A DNA stretch of 14,212 nucleotides from Metarhizobium sp964253915 (GCF_964253915.1 NZ_CAXUSG020000031.1:1-14212); one strand, 5' to 3'; positions 1 through 8,356 are shown, numbered from the stretch's first letter. Program-made: numbers and translations. Notes: generated from the sequence alone by a model not told the origin.

Positions 1-277
1 CTCGATCATCCCCTTGATGGACGGAGAATGGCCACAAGCTGCGGGAATCCTTAGGATGAGGCCAAGGCGAGCGGTGACGCCAAATGTTTTGGTGAGGAGT
101 CGGCCAAAATATTGGATCCGCCGCGGAAGCGCCATAGCTTTCCGACTGGGGTAAAAACCGACGTTGTCACTCTGCCGCAGCGATTAAGTATTTCGACAAT
201 AAACGCAGAGGTTGACAAGGTAGCTACTGGACCGTTCCCCTTCCTTTATGCATGACTGCCATCGAGGGGACTGGGAT
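1..277. other. Upstream non-coding region of the helicase gene
   Basis: No convincing gene is visible here. The reading frame starting at base 1 stops at 52-54, so the first bases might be the tail of a gene lying to the left, but the peptide is not recognisable. A perfect TTGACA (212-217) could be a -35 box, but the DNA 16-18 bases downstream is C-rich and has no acceptable -10. A weaker candidate is TTGTCA (164-169). The promoter of the helicase operon therefore cannot be placed. CCAAA (80-84), TTTTGG (87-92) and CCAAAA (104-109) can form two mutually exclusive short hairpins. Confidence 0.4.
264..269 (+). promoter_or_regulatory. Shine-Dalgarno site deciding the helicase start
   Basis: GAGGGG lies 8 nt before the ATG at 278. 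The in-frame ATG at 248 is preceded by a C/T-rich stretch without any purine-rich site, so 278 is the better start. Confidence 0.65.
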
Positions 278-3200
278 ATGAGTGAAACCGTTTTCAATTC
301 TGACAATGCTTCCGAGCAATCCATTTTTCAGAGCAGCTTATCCGTCGAAGCTAAGATCGAGAGAGCGCGCACTGAACTTCTGGACCTGTCAGCGCGAAAC
401 CGTCTCTTGAACGTCCCGCGTTTTTCGCGAAGTGCGAAGACAATCGATATCGTGGACGAGCAATCTTCCGAGATATTCAGAATTCTCGTCACGGAAGGGA
501 AGGCTATGACCTTTCTCGCAGGGGCGAAGGGACGAGATCCCAAGGAAGGCGAAGGGGCGGAAGAACTAATTGAACTTGCTCTTCCGGATGACGACGACCG
601 GGACGATAGCGGACGACTTGTTCGGCACGGTGACACCAAGCTTCAGACCCGGATGACGCCAAACGCGCTTCAAAAGCGCCTCCTTGACCTCTACTTCGAC
701 GCCCGTACTCTGGAAGAGGAACAGGGTGTCAACATCCTCTATCTGGGGCTCGGTACGCTAAAGTGGATTGATCCCAACAACGCCGAGAACATCCGTTACG
801 CGCCACTCATCCTAATTCCGGTGGCGCTGGAACGAGCCAGTGCTGCGGAGCGATTCAAGCTACGGGCACGGTCCGAGGACTTCGCATCCAATCTTTCGCT
901 CGAAGCCTTCCTTGATCGTATCCATAAGATTCGCATGCCGGACTTCGAAGCGTCCGATGACTTTTCCTTCGAGCGCTATGCCGAACAGGTTGGTGCTGCC
1001 GTTTCGATCAAGCCGGATTGGTCGGTACAACCGAATGATATTGTCCTCGGCTTCTTCTCTTTCGCGAAATTCCTGATGTATCGCGACCTGGATCCGGGCC
1101 TCTGGCCCATGGATGGCAAATTTACGGACCGGCCGCTCATAACCTCGCTCGTATCCAAGGGCTTCTCCCGCACCGACGACCTGCTGCCTGACGATGCCAG
1201 GATCGATGAGTACATCTCTCCAAACGAGATGATCCATATCGTCGATGCGGATAGTTCCCAAACCATCGCGATCCACGAAGCAAGGCGAGGGCGGGATCTC
1301 GTCATCCAAGGCCCGCCTGGAACCGGGAAATCACAGACGATCGCCAACATCATCGCGTCTGCGGTGGCGGATGGAAAGACCGTGTTGTTCGTCGCCGAGA
1401 AGATGGCGGCACTCGAGGTGGTCAAGCGCCGACTCGATCAGGCAGGCGTCGGCGACGCGTGCCTTGAACTGCATTCGAACAAGGCCAACAAAAGGGCGAT
1501 CCTGGCGGAACTGCAGCATGTCTGGGAATTGGGAGCGCCCCAGGGGGAAGCCGCCGCCGCCCTGGATCGCCGACTTGTCGAGGCAAGAGACAGCCTGAAC
1601 GCCCATCCTGCTCGGCTTCATCAAGTGTATCTTCCATACGCGCTGTCCCCGTATCAGGTCATGGGTCACCTGTCGCGCTTGAGGCGCTTGGGAATGCCTC
1701 CCTCGGATATCGAGCTTGCGGATTCCAACTCGTGGGCTCCCGAGTTCCGGGAACGCGTTGTCGCCATCCTTTCGGAGCTTGCCCAGCGGATCGAGGACAT
1801 CGGTCTGCCTTCGCAGCACGCCTGGCATGGTGTGGGCGTGACGGGCATTACTCCGCTTGATCTGGAGCGGCTGACGAAGAGGTTGTCGGATGCGTCGTCG
1901 GATCTTTCGAAGCTGACTGCTTCCATGAGGGACGTGACCGATGTGCTCCATCTTGAGCCTGCGGTATCGGTTTCGGGATTCAAGGACGACCTCGTGCTAG
2001 CGGAGCGTGTCGCGAGCTGCCCGGAAGGTCTATCGCCCGAGGCGTTGGCGAACCCTGTCTGGGAAACTTCGCTCGGAGATATCGCCAGCGTGATCCGCGA
2101 TGGTGCGGAATTCCGGCGCCTTTCCGAGCAGGTCAGGGCGCAGATGCTTGACGATGCGTGGGAGACGGATCCGCAGCCTCTTCTGACATCGTTTCGCAGG
2201 GTGCCGGGATCATTCCCGCAGTCCGGATTTGCGACACTCGCGCAGTTGGACAGCCTGCTGCCGAGGTTCCTGAACGCTGCTGCCGCACTGAAGACGATGC
2301 TGGGCGTGAATGCATCGGCAACGCTGGGATCCATTGGCCGATTGGTCACGATCGGCGAGCGCGTTGCGGATGCTCCCGATGCGAGCCCTGATGCCTTCGT
2401 CGCGGCAATATGGGAGCGGGGCCTCGATCAGGCCAGCGATCTCGCCGAGGCGGTCGCCACCTATCGTCTGGTGACGGCGGATCTTTCCGGCAAGATCGCC
2501 AACCAGGCATGGGATATCGATCTGGTCCCGGCCCGGACCGCAGTCGCGATGCACGGGCACAAGTTCCTGAAGTTCCTCAGCGGGGACTGGCGAAAGGCGA
2601 AGGCTCTTCTGAAGACCGTCATGTCCGAGACGCCGCCGGACGAAACGGTGCGATTGCTGGACGCTCTCCAGAAGGGCAAGGAAGCTAGATCTGTCATCAA
2701 GGATGGCGACAGTCTGGGGCGTGCGGCGTTCGGTGCCGACTGGCGCGGCGAACGATCCGATCCGAAGCCGCTTGAGAGCCTGGTGCTCTGGATGAGGAGC
2801 CTCCGGGGTGTAGGCGCCGAAGCGAGGATTATAGCAAGCAGGTTGACCGACAAGTCTTCCGTGGCCGCGCGTTGCGAGCAGGTTCGGACGCTGCTTGAGG
2901 AGACGCGGAGGCTGTTGCTTTCGCTGTGGAGCGATCTGTGCGACGAGACGGAAGCATTGTTCCCCAATGCTATCGGTCCGGATGAGATTGTACTGACGCA
3001 GGCGGCCGCGGTTATCAAAGAGATTGCGGGCGCTGACCGCGCATTCTCGCCCCTTGTCCGCACATTGCCCGATGATGCCGGAGGCCGAATTGCTGTCATC
3101 GAGCGGCTTGCGGCCGCCCAGGCTCGCAGAAGCTCCATTGATGCGTCAGCCGATATCGGCCGAGCGGCATTCGGGGATCTTTGGAAGGATTCGTTGTCCG

Positions 3201-5842
3201 AGTGGCAGGAACTGTCCGTCATCTGTGACTGGATATCGCGGAATGGCGACATCCGGATTCTTGCTTCTCATGTCGCCGATCGTGTGGGGGTGGCCGAGAA
3301 GGCACGGCATGCTGCGGCTCAAGGAGACGCATTCGCAGCCACCATGTCGGAAATCCTTCAGTTCCTGAAGGCGGATCTGGATGTACTCTTTAAAACGAGC
3401 GATGTGGCCGGCGCGCCATTGTCCGAGATCGAGGGCAAGCTGATCCGTTGGGTCGAAAACGAGGAGCAGCTCTCGAAGTTTGCCGCCTATAATGGCCGTG
3501 CAGGCGATGCCGCGAACATGGGGGTTGGCGCCGTTGTCGAACGTCTCGAGGACGGCCGCATTTCCACGTCCGATATCATTTCTCATTTCGAAATGGCGTT
3601 CTACGAAAAGATCCTGCGTCATCAGCATGCCCAGGATCCTGAACTCGCCCGTTTCGATGGCGAGGTGCATGGCAGACTGGTCGGTGAGTTCGCATCGCTC
3701 GACCGTAGCCGCATGAGCCTGTCTCGCCTGGAAGTCGTGCGGGCGCATCACCGGAAAATCCCTTCGATCAGTGGAATCGGACCTGTCGGCGTCCTTCGTG
3801 CGGAGATGGCGCGGCGCCGCGGCCACATGCCCATCCGGCAACTCATGCAGCGGGCTTCGCCCGCGATCCAGGCCTTGAAGCCAGTGTTCATGATGAGCCC
3901 GCTGTCGATCGCGCAATTCCTTCCGCCGGGCGTTCTCGAATTCGATCTCCTTGTCATGGACGAAGCGAGTCAGATTCAGCCTGTCGATGCGCTCGGCGCC
4001 GTCGCCCGTGCGAAGCAGGTTGTCGTCGTTGGCGACGAACGCCAGCTACCTCCGACGAAGTTCTTCTCGAAAATGACCTCCGGAGCGACCGAGGACGACG
4101 ATGATCACGAAGGCGCACAGGTCTCCGATATAGAGAGCATCCTCGGCCTCTTCTCGGCGCGCGGTCTGCCGGAGCGCATGCTGCGCTGGCACTACCGCAG
4201 CCGTCACCAGTCGCTGATCGCCGTCTCGAATTCGCAATTCTACGACAGCAAGCTGTTCATCGTGCCGAGCCCATACACGCAGGAAGCTGGAATGGGGCTG
4301 CGTTTCCACCATGTGCCGGGCGGAGTGTTCGAGGACGGCGTGAACAAGGTGGAGGCCAAGGTCGTTGCCGAGGCGATCATCCGCCACGCCCTGCATTCGC
4401 CGCATCTTTCGCTGGGCGTTGCCGCGTTCTCGATCAAGCAGCGGCGCGAGATCCAGGACCAACTGGAACTGCTGCGCCGTCTCAATCCTCAGACCGAGGA
4501 ATTCTTCCACTCTCATCCCAACGAACCGTTCTTCGTGAAGAACCTCGAAAACGTCCAGGGCGACGAGCGCGACGTGATCCTGATTTCCGTGGCTTATGCA
4601 AAGAATGCCCAAGGCTACATGGGCATGCGTTTCGGGCCCTTGGGTGCCGAAGGAGGTGAGCGTCGCCTCAATGTCCTGATCAGTCGAGCGAAGCGCCGCT
4701 GCGAGGTCTACGCCTCCATCACCGACGAGGACATCGATCTCGAACGCGGCAAGGGGAAAGGCGTGTTTGCCTTCAAGCTCTTCCTTCATTACGCGCGGAC
4801 AGGGCGGCTTTCGATGTCACAGCGCTCTGACCGGGCGATGGACAGCGTGTTCGAGGAGCAGGTTATGGCGGCCCTTCAGGAGAGGGGATACCAGGTCCAT
4901 CCGCAGGTTGGCATTGCCGGGTTCTTCATCGATCTCGCCGTGGCGGATGAGGTGGTCCCCGGCCGCTACCTTGTCGGGATCGAATGCGACGGTGCATCCT
5001 ATCATGACTCCCGCTCGGCGCGTGACCGTGACCGGCTTCGTCAGGCGGTCCTGGAGGATCATGGATGGACGATCCATCGAATTTGGTCCGCCGACTGGTT
5101 CCAGCGACCTAAGGCCGAACTTGATCGCCTGATTGCCGCCATCGAACAGGCCAAGACGAGTGCTTTGTCTGGAGCCGATCACACGCGTGCATCTTCTCGG
5201 GCAGTTCCGGTGGAAGTCGTGACAATCGAACGCGCCACCGTGACGGAGATCGGTCTCCAGCCGGTATCGACGGATGCAGATGGCTCGAACCTTTACGAGG
5301 AGGCTTCGCTGAAGCCAAATATCGTGGGCGAGCTTCATGAAGTTTCGACAGGGACGCTGGTCAAGTTGATCAAGGAGACAGTGGAGGTCGAAGGTCCCGT
5401 GCATAGGGACGAGGTAGTGGCCCGAATCCGGACTGCGTGGGGGCTCCAGCGGGCAGGGAGCCGGATCGATGCCCATGTCGGTAATGCTATCCGTGTCGCC
5501 GTGAACGCAGGTGAGATTCTTCGCTCGGGAGATTTCCTCCTGTGGCCGGGCGCCGTGGTCCGCATGCGCGACCGTAGCATGGTAACCTCGTCCGGGCTGC
5601 GCAGGATCGACATGATCCCGCCGATGGAGATCGATGAGGGGCTTACCTCGATCATCGAGACGAGCTTCGGCGCAACCGAGGATGAAGCTGTCAATGCCAT
5701 TGCGCGGGGACTGGGATTCCGCGCCACCAGCAGTCAGTTGAGAGATTTCATCGTGTCCCGCATCGAGCTGCTGAAAGCGCAAGGGACCCTGCAGGTTCGT
5801 GATGGAATGCTCACCTTGGGATCGGCGACTGCTTCCGCATGA
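278..5842 (+). CDS. hheA: DUF4011 / SF1 helicase / Vsr-like nuclease / DUF3320 protein (Hhe-type anti-phage protein)
   Basis: A giant 1854-residue cytoplasmic helicase-nuclease. Visible features in order: the DUF4011 signature LLDLSARNRLLN (34-45); Walker A GPPGTGKS (345-352); a helical insertion of about 880 residues; motif II DEASQ (1228-1232); motif III GDERQLPP (1252-1259); HYRSR (1305-1309); VQGDERD (1426-1432); and motif VI RLNVLISRAK (1463-1472). A Vsr/MTES_1575-type nuclease follows, with FID (Asp1552) and ECD (Glu1569, Asp1571), then a DUF3320 winged-helix-like segment (about 1690-1760). From memory, DUF4011-helicase-Vsr proteins (Hhe) protect against phage. The expected role is ATP-driven movement on foreign nucleic acid with cleavage by the C-terminal nuclease; the substrate is unknown. 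All helicase and nuclease key residues appear present, so the protein is probably active. It is the first gene of an operon; its stop overlaps the next start. The hhe name rests on architecture only. Confidence 0.88.
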   Translation: MSETVFNSDNASEQSIFQSSLSVEAKIERARTELLDLSARNRLLNVPRFSRSAKTIDIVDEQSSEIFRILVTEGKAMTFLAGAKGRDPKEGEGAEELIELALPDDDDRDDSGRLVRHGDTKLQTRMTPNALQKRLLDLYFDARTLEEEQGVNILYLGLGTLKWIDPNNAENIRYAPLILIPVALERASAAERFKLRARSEDFASNLSLEAFLDRIHKIRMPDFEASDDFSFERYAEQVGAAVSIKPDWSVQPNDIVLGFFSFAKFLMYRDLDPGLWPMDGKFTDRPLITSLVSKGFSRTDDLLPDDARIDEYISPNEMIHIVDADSSQTIAIHEARRGRDLVIQGPPGTGKSQTIANIIASAVADGKTVLFVAEKMAALEVVKRRLDQAGVGDACLELHSNKANKRAILAELQHVWELGAPQGEAAAALDRRLVEARDSLNAHPARLHQVYLPYALSPYQVMGHLSRLRRLGMPPSDIELADSNSWAPEFRERVVAILSELAQRIEDIGLPSQHAWHGVGVTGITPLDLERLTKRLSDASSDLSKLTASMRDVTDVLHLEPAVSVSGFKDDLVLAERVASCPEGLSPEALANPVWETSLGDIASVIRDGAEFRRLSEQVRAQMLDDAWETDPQPLLTSFRRVPGSFPQSGFATLAQLDSLLPRFLNAAAALKTMLGVNASATLGSIGRLVTIGERVADAPDASPDAFVAAIWERGLDQASDLAEAVATYRLVTADLSGKIANQAWDIDLVPARTAVAMHGHKFLKFLSGDWRKAKALLKTVMSETPPDETVRLLDALQKGKEARSVIKDGDSLGRAAFGADWRGERSDPKPLESLVLWMRSLRGVGAEARIIASRLTDKSSVAARCEQVRTLLEETRRLLLSLWSDLCDETEALFPNAIGPDEIVLTQAAAVIKEIAGADRAFSPLVRTLPDDAGGRIAVIERLAAAQARRSSIDASADIGRAAFGDLWKDSLSEWQELSVICDWISRNGDIRILASHVADRVGVAEKARHAAAQGDAFAATMSEILQFLKADLDVLFKTSDVAGAPLSEIEGKLIRWVENEEQLSKFAAYNGRAGDAANMGVGAVVERLEDGRISTSDIISHFEMAFYEKILRHQHAQDPELARFDGEVHGRLVGEFASLDRSRMSLSRLEVVRAHHRKIPSISGIGPVGVLRAEMARRRGHMPIRQLMQRASPAIQALKPVFMMSPLSIAQFLPPGVLEFDLLVMDEASQIQPVDALGAVARAKQVVVVGDERQLPPTKFFSKMTSGATEDDDDHEGAQVSDIESILGLFSARGLPERMLRWHYRSRHQSLIAVSNSQFYDSKLFIVPSPYTQEAGMGLRFHHVPGGVFEDGVNKVEAKVVAEAIIRHALHSPHLSLGVAAFSIKQRREIQDQLELLRRLNPQTEEFFHSHPNEPFFVKNLENVQGDERDVILISVAYAKNAQGYMGMRFGPLGAEGGERRLNVLISRAKRRCEVYASITDEDIDLERGKGKGVFAFKLFLHYARTGRLSMSQRSDRAMDSVFEEQVMAALQERGYQVHPQVGIAGFFIDLAVADEVVPGRYLVGIECDGASYHDSRSARDRDRLRQAVLEDHGWTIHRIWSADWFQRPKAELDRLIAAIEQAKTSALSGADHTRASSRAVPVEVVTIERATVTEIGLQPVSTDADGSNLYEEASLKPNIVGELHEVSTGTLVKLIKETVEVEGPVHRDEVVARIRTAWGLQRAGSRIDAHVGNAIRVAVNAGEILRSGDFLLWPGAVVRMRDRSMVTSSGLRRIDMIPPMEIDEGLTSIIETSFGATEDEAVNAIARGLGFRATSSQLRDFIVSRIELLKAQGTLQVRDGMLTLGSATASA

Positions 5843-6213
5843 TGATTTTCTCCGGAGCGAGCGAACGCTCCCCGGTCTGCCGTGGTCCTTGGTGTGTTCT
5901 CGTGGTCGGCGCCATTCTTTTGCACGCAACGAGCCTCCAGGCCGCTAACACCCCCTGCAGTGGGAGGAAGGGCGGTATCGCAGGTTGCCGCGGCGATACG
6001 TTCATCTGCAACGACGGCTCGGTGAGCGCCAGCAAGAAATCATGCACCGCCGTGATGGGCGGTGCCATGCGACTGACGGGCGGCACATCGCAGTCGATGG
6101 TCCCGGCGGCAGACGAGGAGTGCCTGTGTCGTTCAGGATCATTTTGCACAGGGCCTCGTGGCGGGCGGTTCTGCTACACCGACAGCGGTTCGAAGAGCTA
6201 CCTTCGCAAATGA
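5839..6213 (+). CDS. Small exported cysteine-rich protein
   Basis: A 124-residue protein whose ATG overlaps the helicase stop as ATGA, so translation is probably coupled; a second ATG follows directly (5842), and there is no clear ribosome binding site of its own. The N-terminus has a long polar n-region, then a hydrophobic core (about 18-31) ending in an Ala-rich cleavage site near SLQA-AN (35-36), which suggests Sec export. The mature part has eight cysteines (40, 50, 57, 69, 95, 97, 103, 112), enough for four disulfides. The first half (40-69) follows a pattern seen in many small proteobacterial hypothetical proteins: C, SGRKGG, C, then CNDGS and SKK before the next C. The tail TGPRGGRFC...GSKSY (104-121) resembles the short basic adaptor motif called PBCV_basic_adap. 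Function unknown. Its position between the helicase and an exported protease suggests that it works with the protease outside the cytoplasm. Confidence 0.75.
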   Translation: MMIFSGASERSPVCRGPWCVLVVGAILLHATSLQAANTPCSGRKGGIAGCRGDTFICNDGSVSASKKSCTAVMGGAMRLTGGTSQSMVPAADEECLCRSGSFCTGPRGGRFCYTDSGSKSYLRK

Positions 6214-6258
6214 GTTCGTTGAATTCCTTCGTTCGGAGAGTTTAGGTTGCCTTGTAGT

Positions 6259-6264
6259 GAAGGA
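6259..6264 (+). promoter_or_regulatory. Shine-Dalgarno site deciding the protease start
   Basis: GAAGGA lies 6 nt before the ATG at 6271. The upstream in-frame TTG at 6247 has no comparable site and would add eight polar residues in front of the signal peptide. Confidence 0.6.
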
Positions 6265-6270
6265 CTGACG

Positions 6271-7479
6271 ATGAATATGTTTGCGCGGATTGTTATGGCA
6301 GGAGTCCTTGCGGTCGCCGCGGTAGTGGGTGCTGCCGCCGAGGAACCGAAATCGTCCGGAACAGGATTCGCCGTTACCGCGGACGGCTGGCTCATGACGA
6401 ACGCCCATGTCGTAGATGGCTGCGACCGTGTGGAGGTGAAGGGCAGTGGGGTCGCGACCGATCCAAGGATAGATGCGACCAACGATCTAGCATTGATCAA
6501 GGTGAACGCAGACACGCCGATGGTTCCTCTCACCTTCAGGCACGCACCTATCCGCCTTGGCGAGGACATCGTCGCCATCGGCTATCCCCTCGCGGATCTG
6601 CTGGCCGATTCCGTGAAGATCACCACCGGAAACGTAAACGCGCTCGCTGGTCTCCGGAACGACACACGCTACATCCAGATTTCGACACCGATCCAGCCCG
6701 GCAATTCCGGCGGCCCCGTTGTGGATCGCGACGGTTTCCTGCTGGGGATCACGAGCGCTACCTTCTCAAAACAGGCTGCCGATCAGATCGGGATCACGGC
6801 ACAGAACGTCAACTTCGCCATTCGTGCGTCCGTGGCCGATCTCTTCATGCAGTCCCAGAACCTCCCGAGCCAGTCCGGAGATCGACAGGACGGACAGCCC
6901 ACGCTTTCAACTGCGGATCTCGCGGACAAGGTCACGCCGTCCGTCTATCAAGTCCTGTGCTACGGGAAACCCGAAATCGAGGCCTCGTCCCAGAAGCAGG
7001 AGACGGTGACTTCGCTTCCCCGATCCTCTGTTTCGACGGTCCTGCTGGACGCCCGCGGTTACGATGCCATTGGCTTCGATTATGCCACGCTGAAGGATGT
7101 GACCTTTCAGGGCTGCCGGGCGGCCTGCGAGAGCGACGGCCAGTGCAAGGCAGTGACCTACAATGCGAAGCATCGGTTCTGCTTCCTGAAGGACAATGTC
7201 GTTGCGCTGATCCGGAACGCCGATGCGGTCGCTGCCTATTCGGCCTCGAAAGCGTCGGACGTGATCATGTCCGACTTCACGAGTTATTCGGGAATGGATA
7301 TTCCCGGCGGCGACTACAAGCGGATAAAGCAGACGAACTATCTGGAGTGTTTCGTCTCCTGTATCGGCGACAATGCCTGCCGTGCCTTTGCCTACGTCTC
7401 CAAGAAGAGGGAATGCTGGTTGAAGAACGCGCTCGGTCGACCGAGGACAGCGAAGGGTGTCGATCTCGGAGTGAAGTAG
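6271..7479 (+). CDS. Exported trypsin-like serine protease with two PAN/apple-like domains
   Basis: A 402-residue protein. Residues 1-23 form a signal peptide (hydrophobic core, cleavage near GAAA-EE), so it should act in the periplasm or outside. The catalytic domain is trypsin/HtrA-like and compact: His46 in TNAHVV, Asp72 in NDLALIKV and Ser146 in GNSGGPV, giving a complete triad. No PDZ domain is seen, unlike DegP. Two PAN/apple-like modules follow (about 258-313 and 331-388), each with spaced cysteines and a C(F/W)LK motif. Such modules bind proteins or sugars in other families. The gene lies 57 bp after the cysteine-rich gene with no terminator between, so it is probably the third gene of the helicase operon. 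The combination suggests cleavage or sensing of a cell-surface or extracellular target, but no substrate can be named. Confidence 0.85.
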   Translation: MNMFARIVMAGVLAVAAVVGAAAEEPKSSGTGFAVTADGWLMTNAHVVDGCDRVEVKGSGVATDPRIDATNDLALIKVNADTPMVPLTFRHAPIRLGEDIVAIGYPLADLLADSVKITTGNVNALAGLRNDTRYIQISTPIQPGNSGGPVVDRDGFLLGITSATFSKQAADQIGITAQNVNFAIRASVADLFMQSQNLPSQSGDRQDGQPTLSTADLADKVTPSVYQVLCYGKPEIEASSQKQETVTSLPRSSVSTVLLDARGYDAIGFDYATLKDVTFQGCRAACESDGQCKAVTYNAKHRFCFLKDNVVALIRNADAVAAYSASKASDVIMSDFTSYSGMDIPGGDYKRIKQTNYLECFVSCIGDNACRAFAYVSKKRECWLKNALGRPRTAKGVDLGVK

Positions 7480-7678
7480 TCAATCTTCCTGCTAAGATAC
7501 CTTTTCCGACCGTTGGCTCGGATATTCTGTTCCGCTGGATCTGCCGCGATGCTCGCTCAATGACAGCGAGGCGCTATTAGTCTCATTTCTCGTTTAACCG
7601 TCGATGCGGCTACGTGACTGCTTCCATCGTTCTGGGACCTTAATATGATAGTGGAACGATTGGGGTTGGGGGGGAGAT
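7480..7678. other. Intergenic region between the two + strand modules
   Basis: No gene is seen. The only hairpin of note upstream of the dyad is CTCGCT (7552-7557) with AGCGAG (7565-7570). It is short and has no T-run after it, so it is not a convincing terminator. An AT-richer stretch with a possible -10 sits just before the next gene. The length (199 bp) and that stretch suggest that a new transcription unit starts here. Confidence 0.4.
7626..7660. promoter_or_regulatory. Inverted repeat around a possible -10 box
   Basis: ATCGTTC (7626-7632) and GAACGAT (7654-7660) are perfect 7-bp inverted arms 28 bp apart, start to start. Between them lies TAATATGAT, which contains the possible -10 sequences TAATAT (7641-7646) and TATGAT (7644-7649). 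The -35 opposite (CTTCCA, 7621-7626) is poor. A repressor binding the dyad would block the promoter of the HEPN-like/ATPase module. The palindrome is seen; its role is inferred. Confidence 0.35.
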
Positions 7679-8356
7679 ATGGGTAATCCACAAAATTTCA
7701 GCATCGACGTTCCTCGTAGATGCCAGATACTTCTTGAACAGCTTTGGCCTTTAGTCTCGAACAAGGCAGATGGACGGCTGCTCCCGCTGAACGCATCATT
7801 CCTTCTGGCGATCTCAACGCCAATGGTGAACTTGCCCATCGAGAGGATATGGAAGCCGCAGAAGGGTAGAGCGGTTGGCCATCTCAATGACGCTGTCCTC
7901 GATGCGTCGTTAGCAAAGGCAGTGAAGGCGGATATCGGTCAGAGCACTGTCGCCAAGGCACCATTCTATAACGCGGGCGCGTGGCGATATCACTATTTGC
8001 CAAAGGGTGCGGCATTGCCCGACCTCTCCAAGCAAGGTCTACCGACGGACATTCAACAAGCTCTTGCTGCCGACCCCGCGCTGACCGCCGCCGGCGCGCT
8101 CGCCACGGAAACATTCTGCAACATTCTGCGAAACGGGTTGGCTCACGGAGGTGTCCTTTACCTCGACAGCCGCGGCCAAACGACGGAAGGGGCGCCGGTT
8201 ACGAGGTTCTGCTTTGTTAGTACAAAGCAGAAAAATCAGGCCGTCGTGGGCCTCCATTTTCTTCAGATCACGATGAAAGATTATCGCGCGTTCCTCGGAA
8301 AGTGGGTCGGCTGGCTTCATGGCGCGACATCCAAGCCTATTCCGAAGGAGGCATAA
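7679..8356 (+). CDS. HEPN-like protein, possible RNase of the ATPase module
   Basis: A 225-residue soluble protein with no signal peptide or membrane segment. The start is fixed: an in-frame TAG at 7649-7651 leaves no other start codon, and a G-rich ribosome binding site (GGGGGGGAG) directly precedes the ATG at close spacing. I do not recognise the full-length family. The clearest signal is ILRNGLAHGG (149-158). R151-N152-x-x-A-H156 fits the R-x4-6-H active-site motif of HEPN ribonucleases, with Asn after Arg as is usual there, and it sits at the end of a predicted helix. It resembles the pEK499_p136-type HEPN proteins, but that is a recollection of pattern, not an alignment. The ribosome binding site of the next ORF lies inside its last codons, so it is coupled to the ATPase gene downstream. 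Likely role: toxin/effector RNase, or the structural partner of the ATPase. Confidence 0.6.
   Translation: MGNPQNFSIDVPRRCQILLEQLWPLVSNKADGRLLPLNASFLLAISTPMVNLPIERIWKPQKGRAVGHLNDAVLDASLAKAVKADIGQSTVAKAPFYNAGAWRYHYLPKGAALPDLSKQGLPTDIQQALAADPALTAAGALATETFCNILRNGLAHGGVLYLDSRGQTTEGAPVTRFCFVSTKQKNQAVVGLHFLQITMKDYRAFLGKWVGWLHGATSKPIPKEA
8345..8351 (+). promoter_or_regulatory. Near-consensus Shine-Dalgarno for the 24-codon ORF
   Basis: AAGGAGG, the strongest ribosome binding site in the + strand modules, overlaps the last codons of the HEPN-like gene and lies 7 nt before the ATG at 8359. Confidence 0.6.

Noticed and set aside
212..250. TTGACA as the -35 of the helicase promoter
   Set aside because: No acceptable -10 at 16-18 bp; the downstream DNA is C-rich.
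3146..3916. Open frame on the - strand (256 codons) within the helicase insertion
   Set aside because: Antisense shadow of the helicase; no family resemblance and no ribosome site seen.
4817..5929. Long open frame (370 codons) on the - strand within the helicase gene
   Set aside because: It lies opposite the nuclease and DUF3320 parts of a clearly coding gene. It is explained by high G+C content and has no motif.
7552..7570. Hairpin after the protease gene as a terminator
   Set aside because: Only a 6-bp stem with no T-run following; kept only as a note in the intergenic entry.
7600..7678. SOS box of the alphaproteobacterial type (GTTC-N7-GTTC) before the HEPN-like gene, expected if the LexA-like tail reflected SOS control
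   Set aside because: A GTTC is present at 7629-7632 but no second GTTC follows at the required distance.
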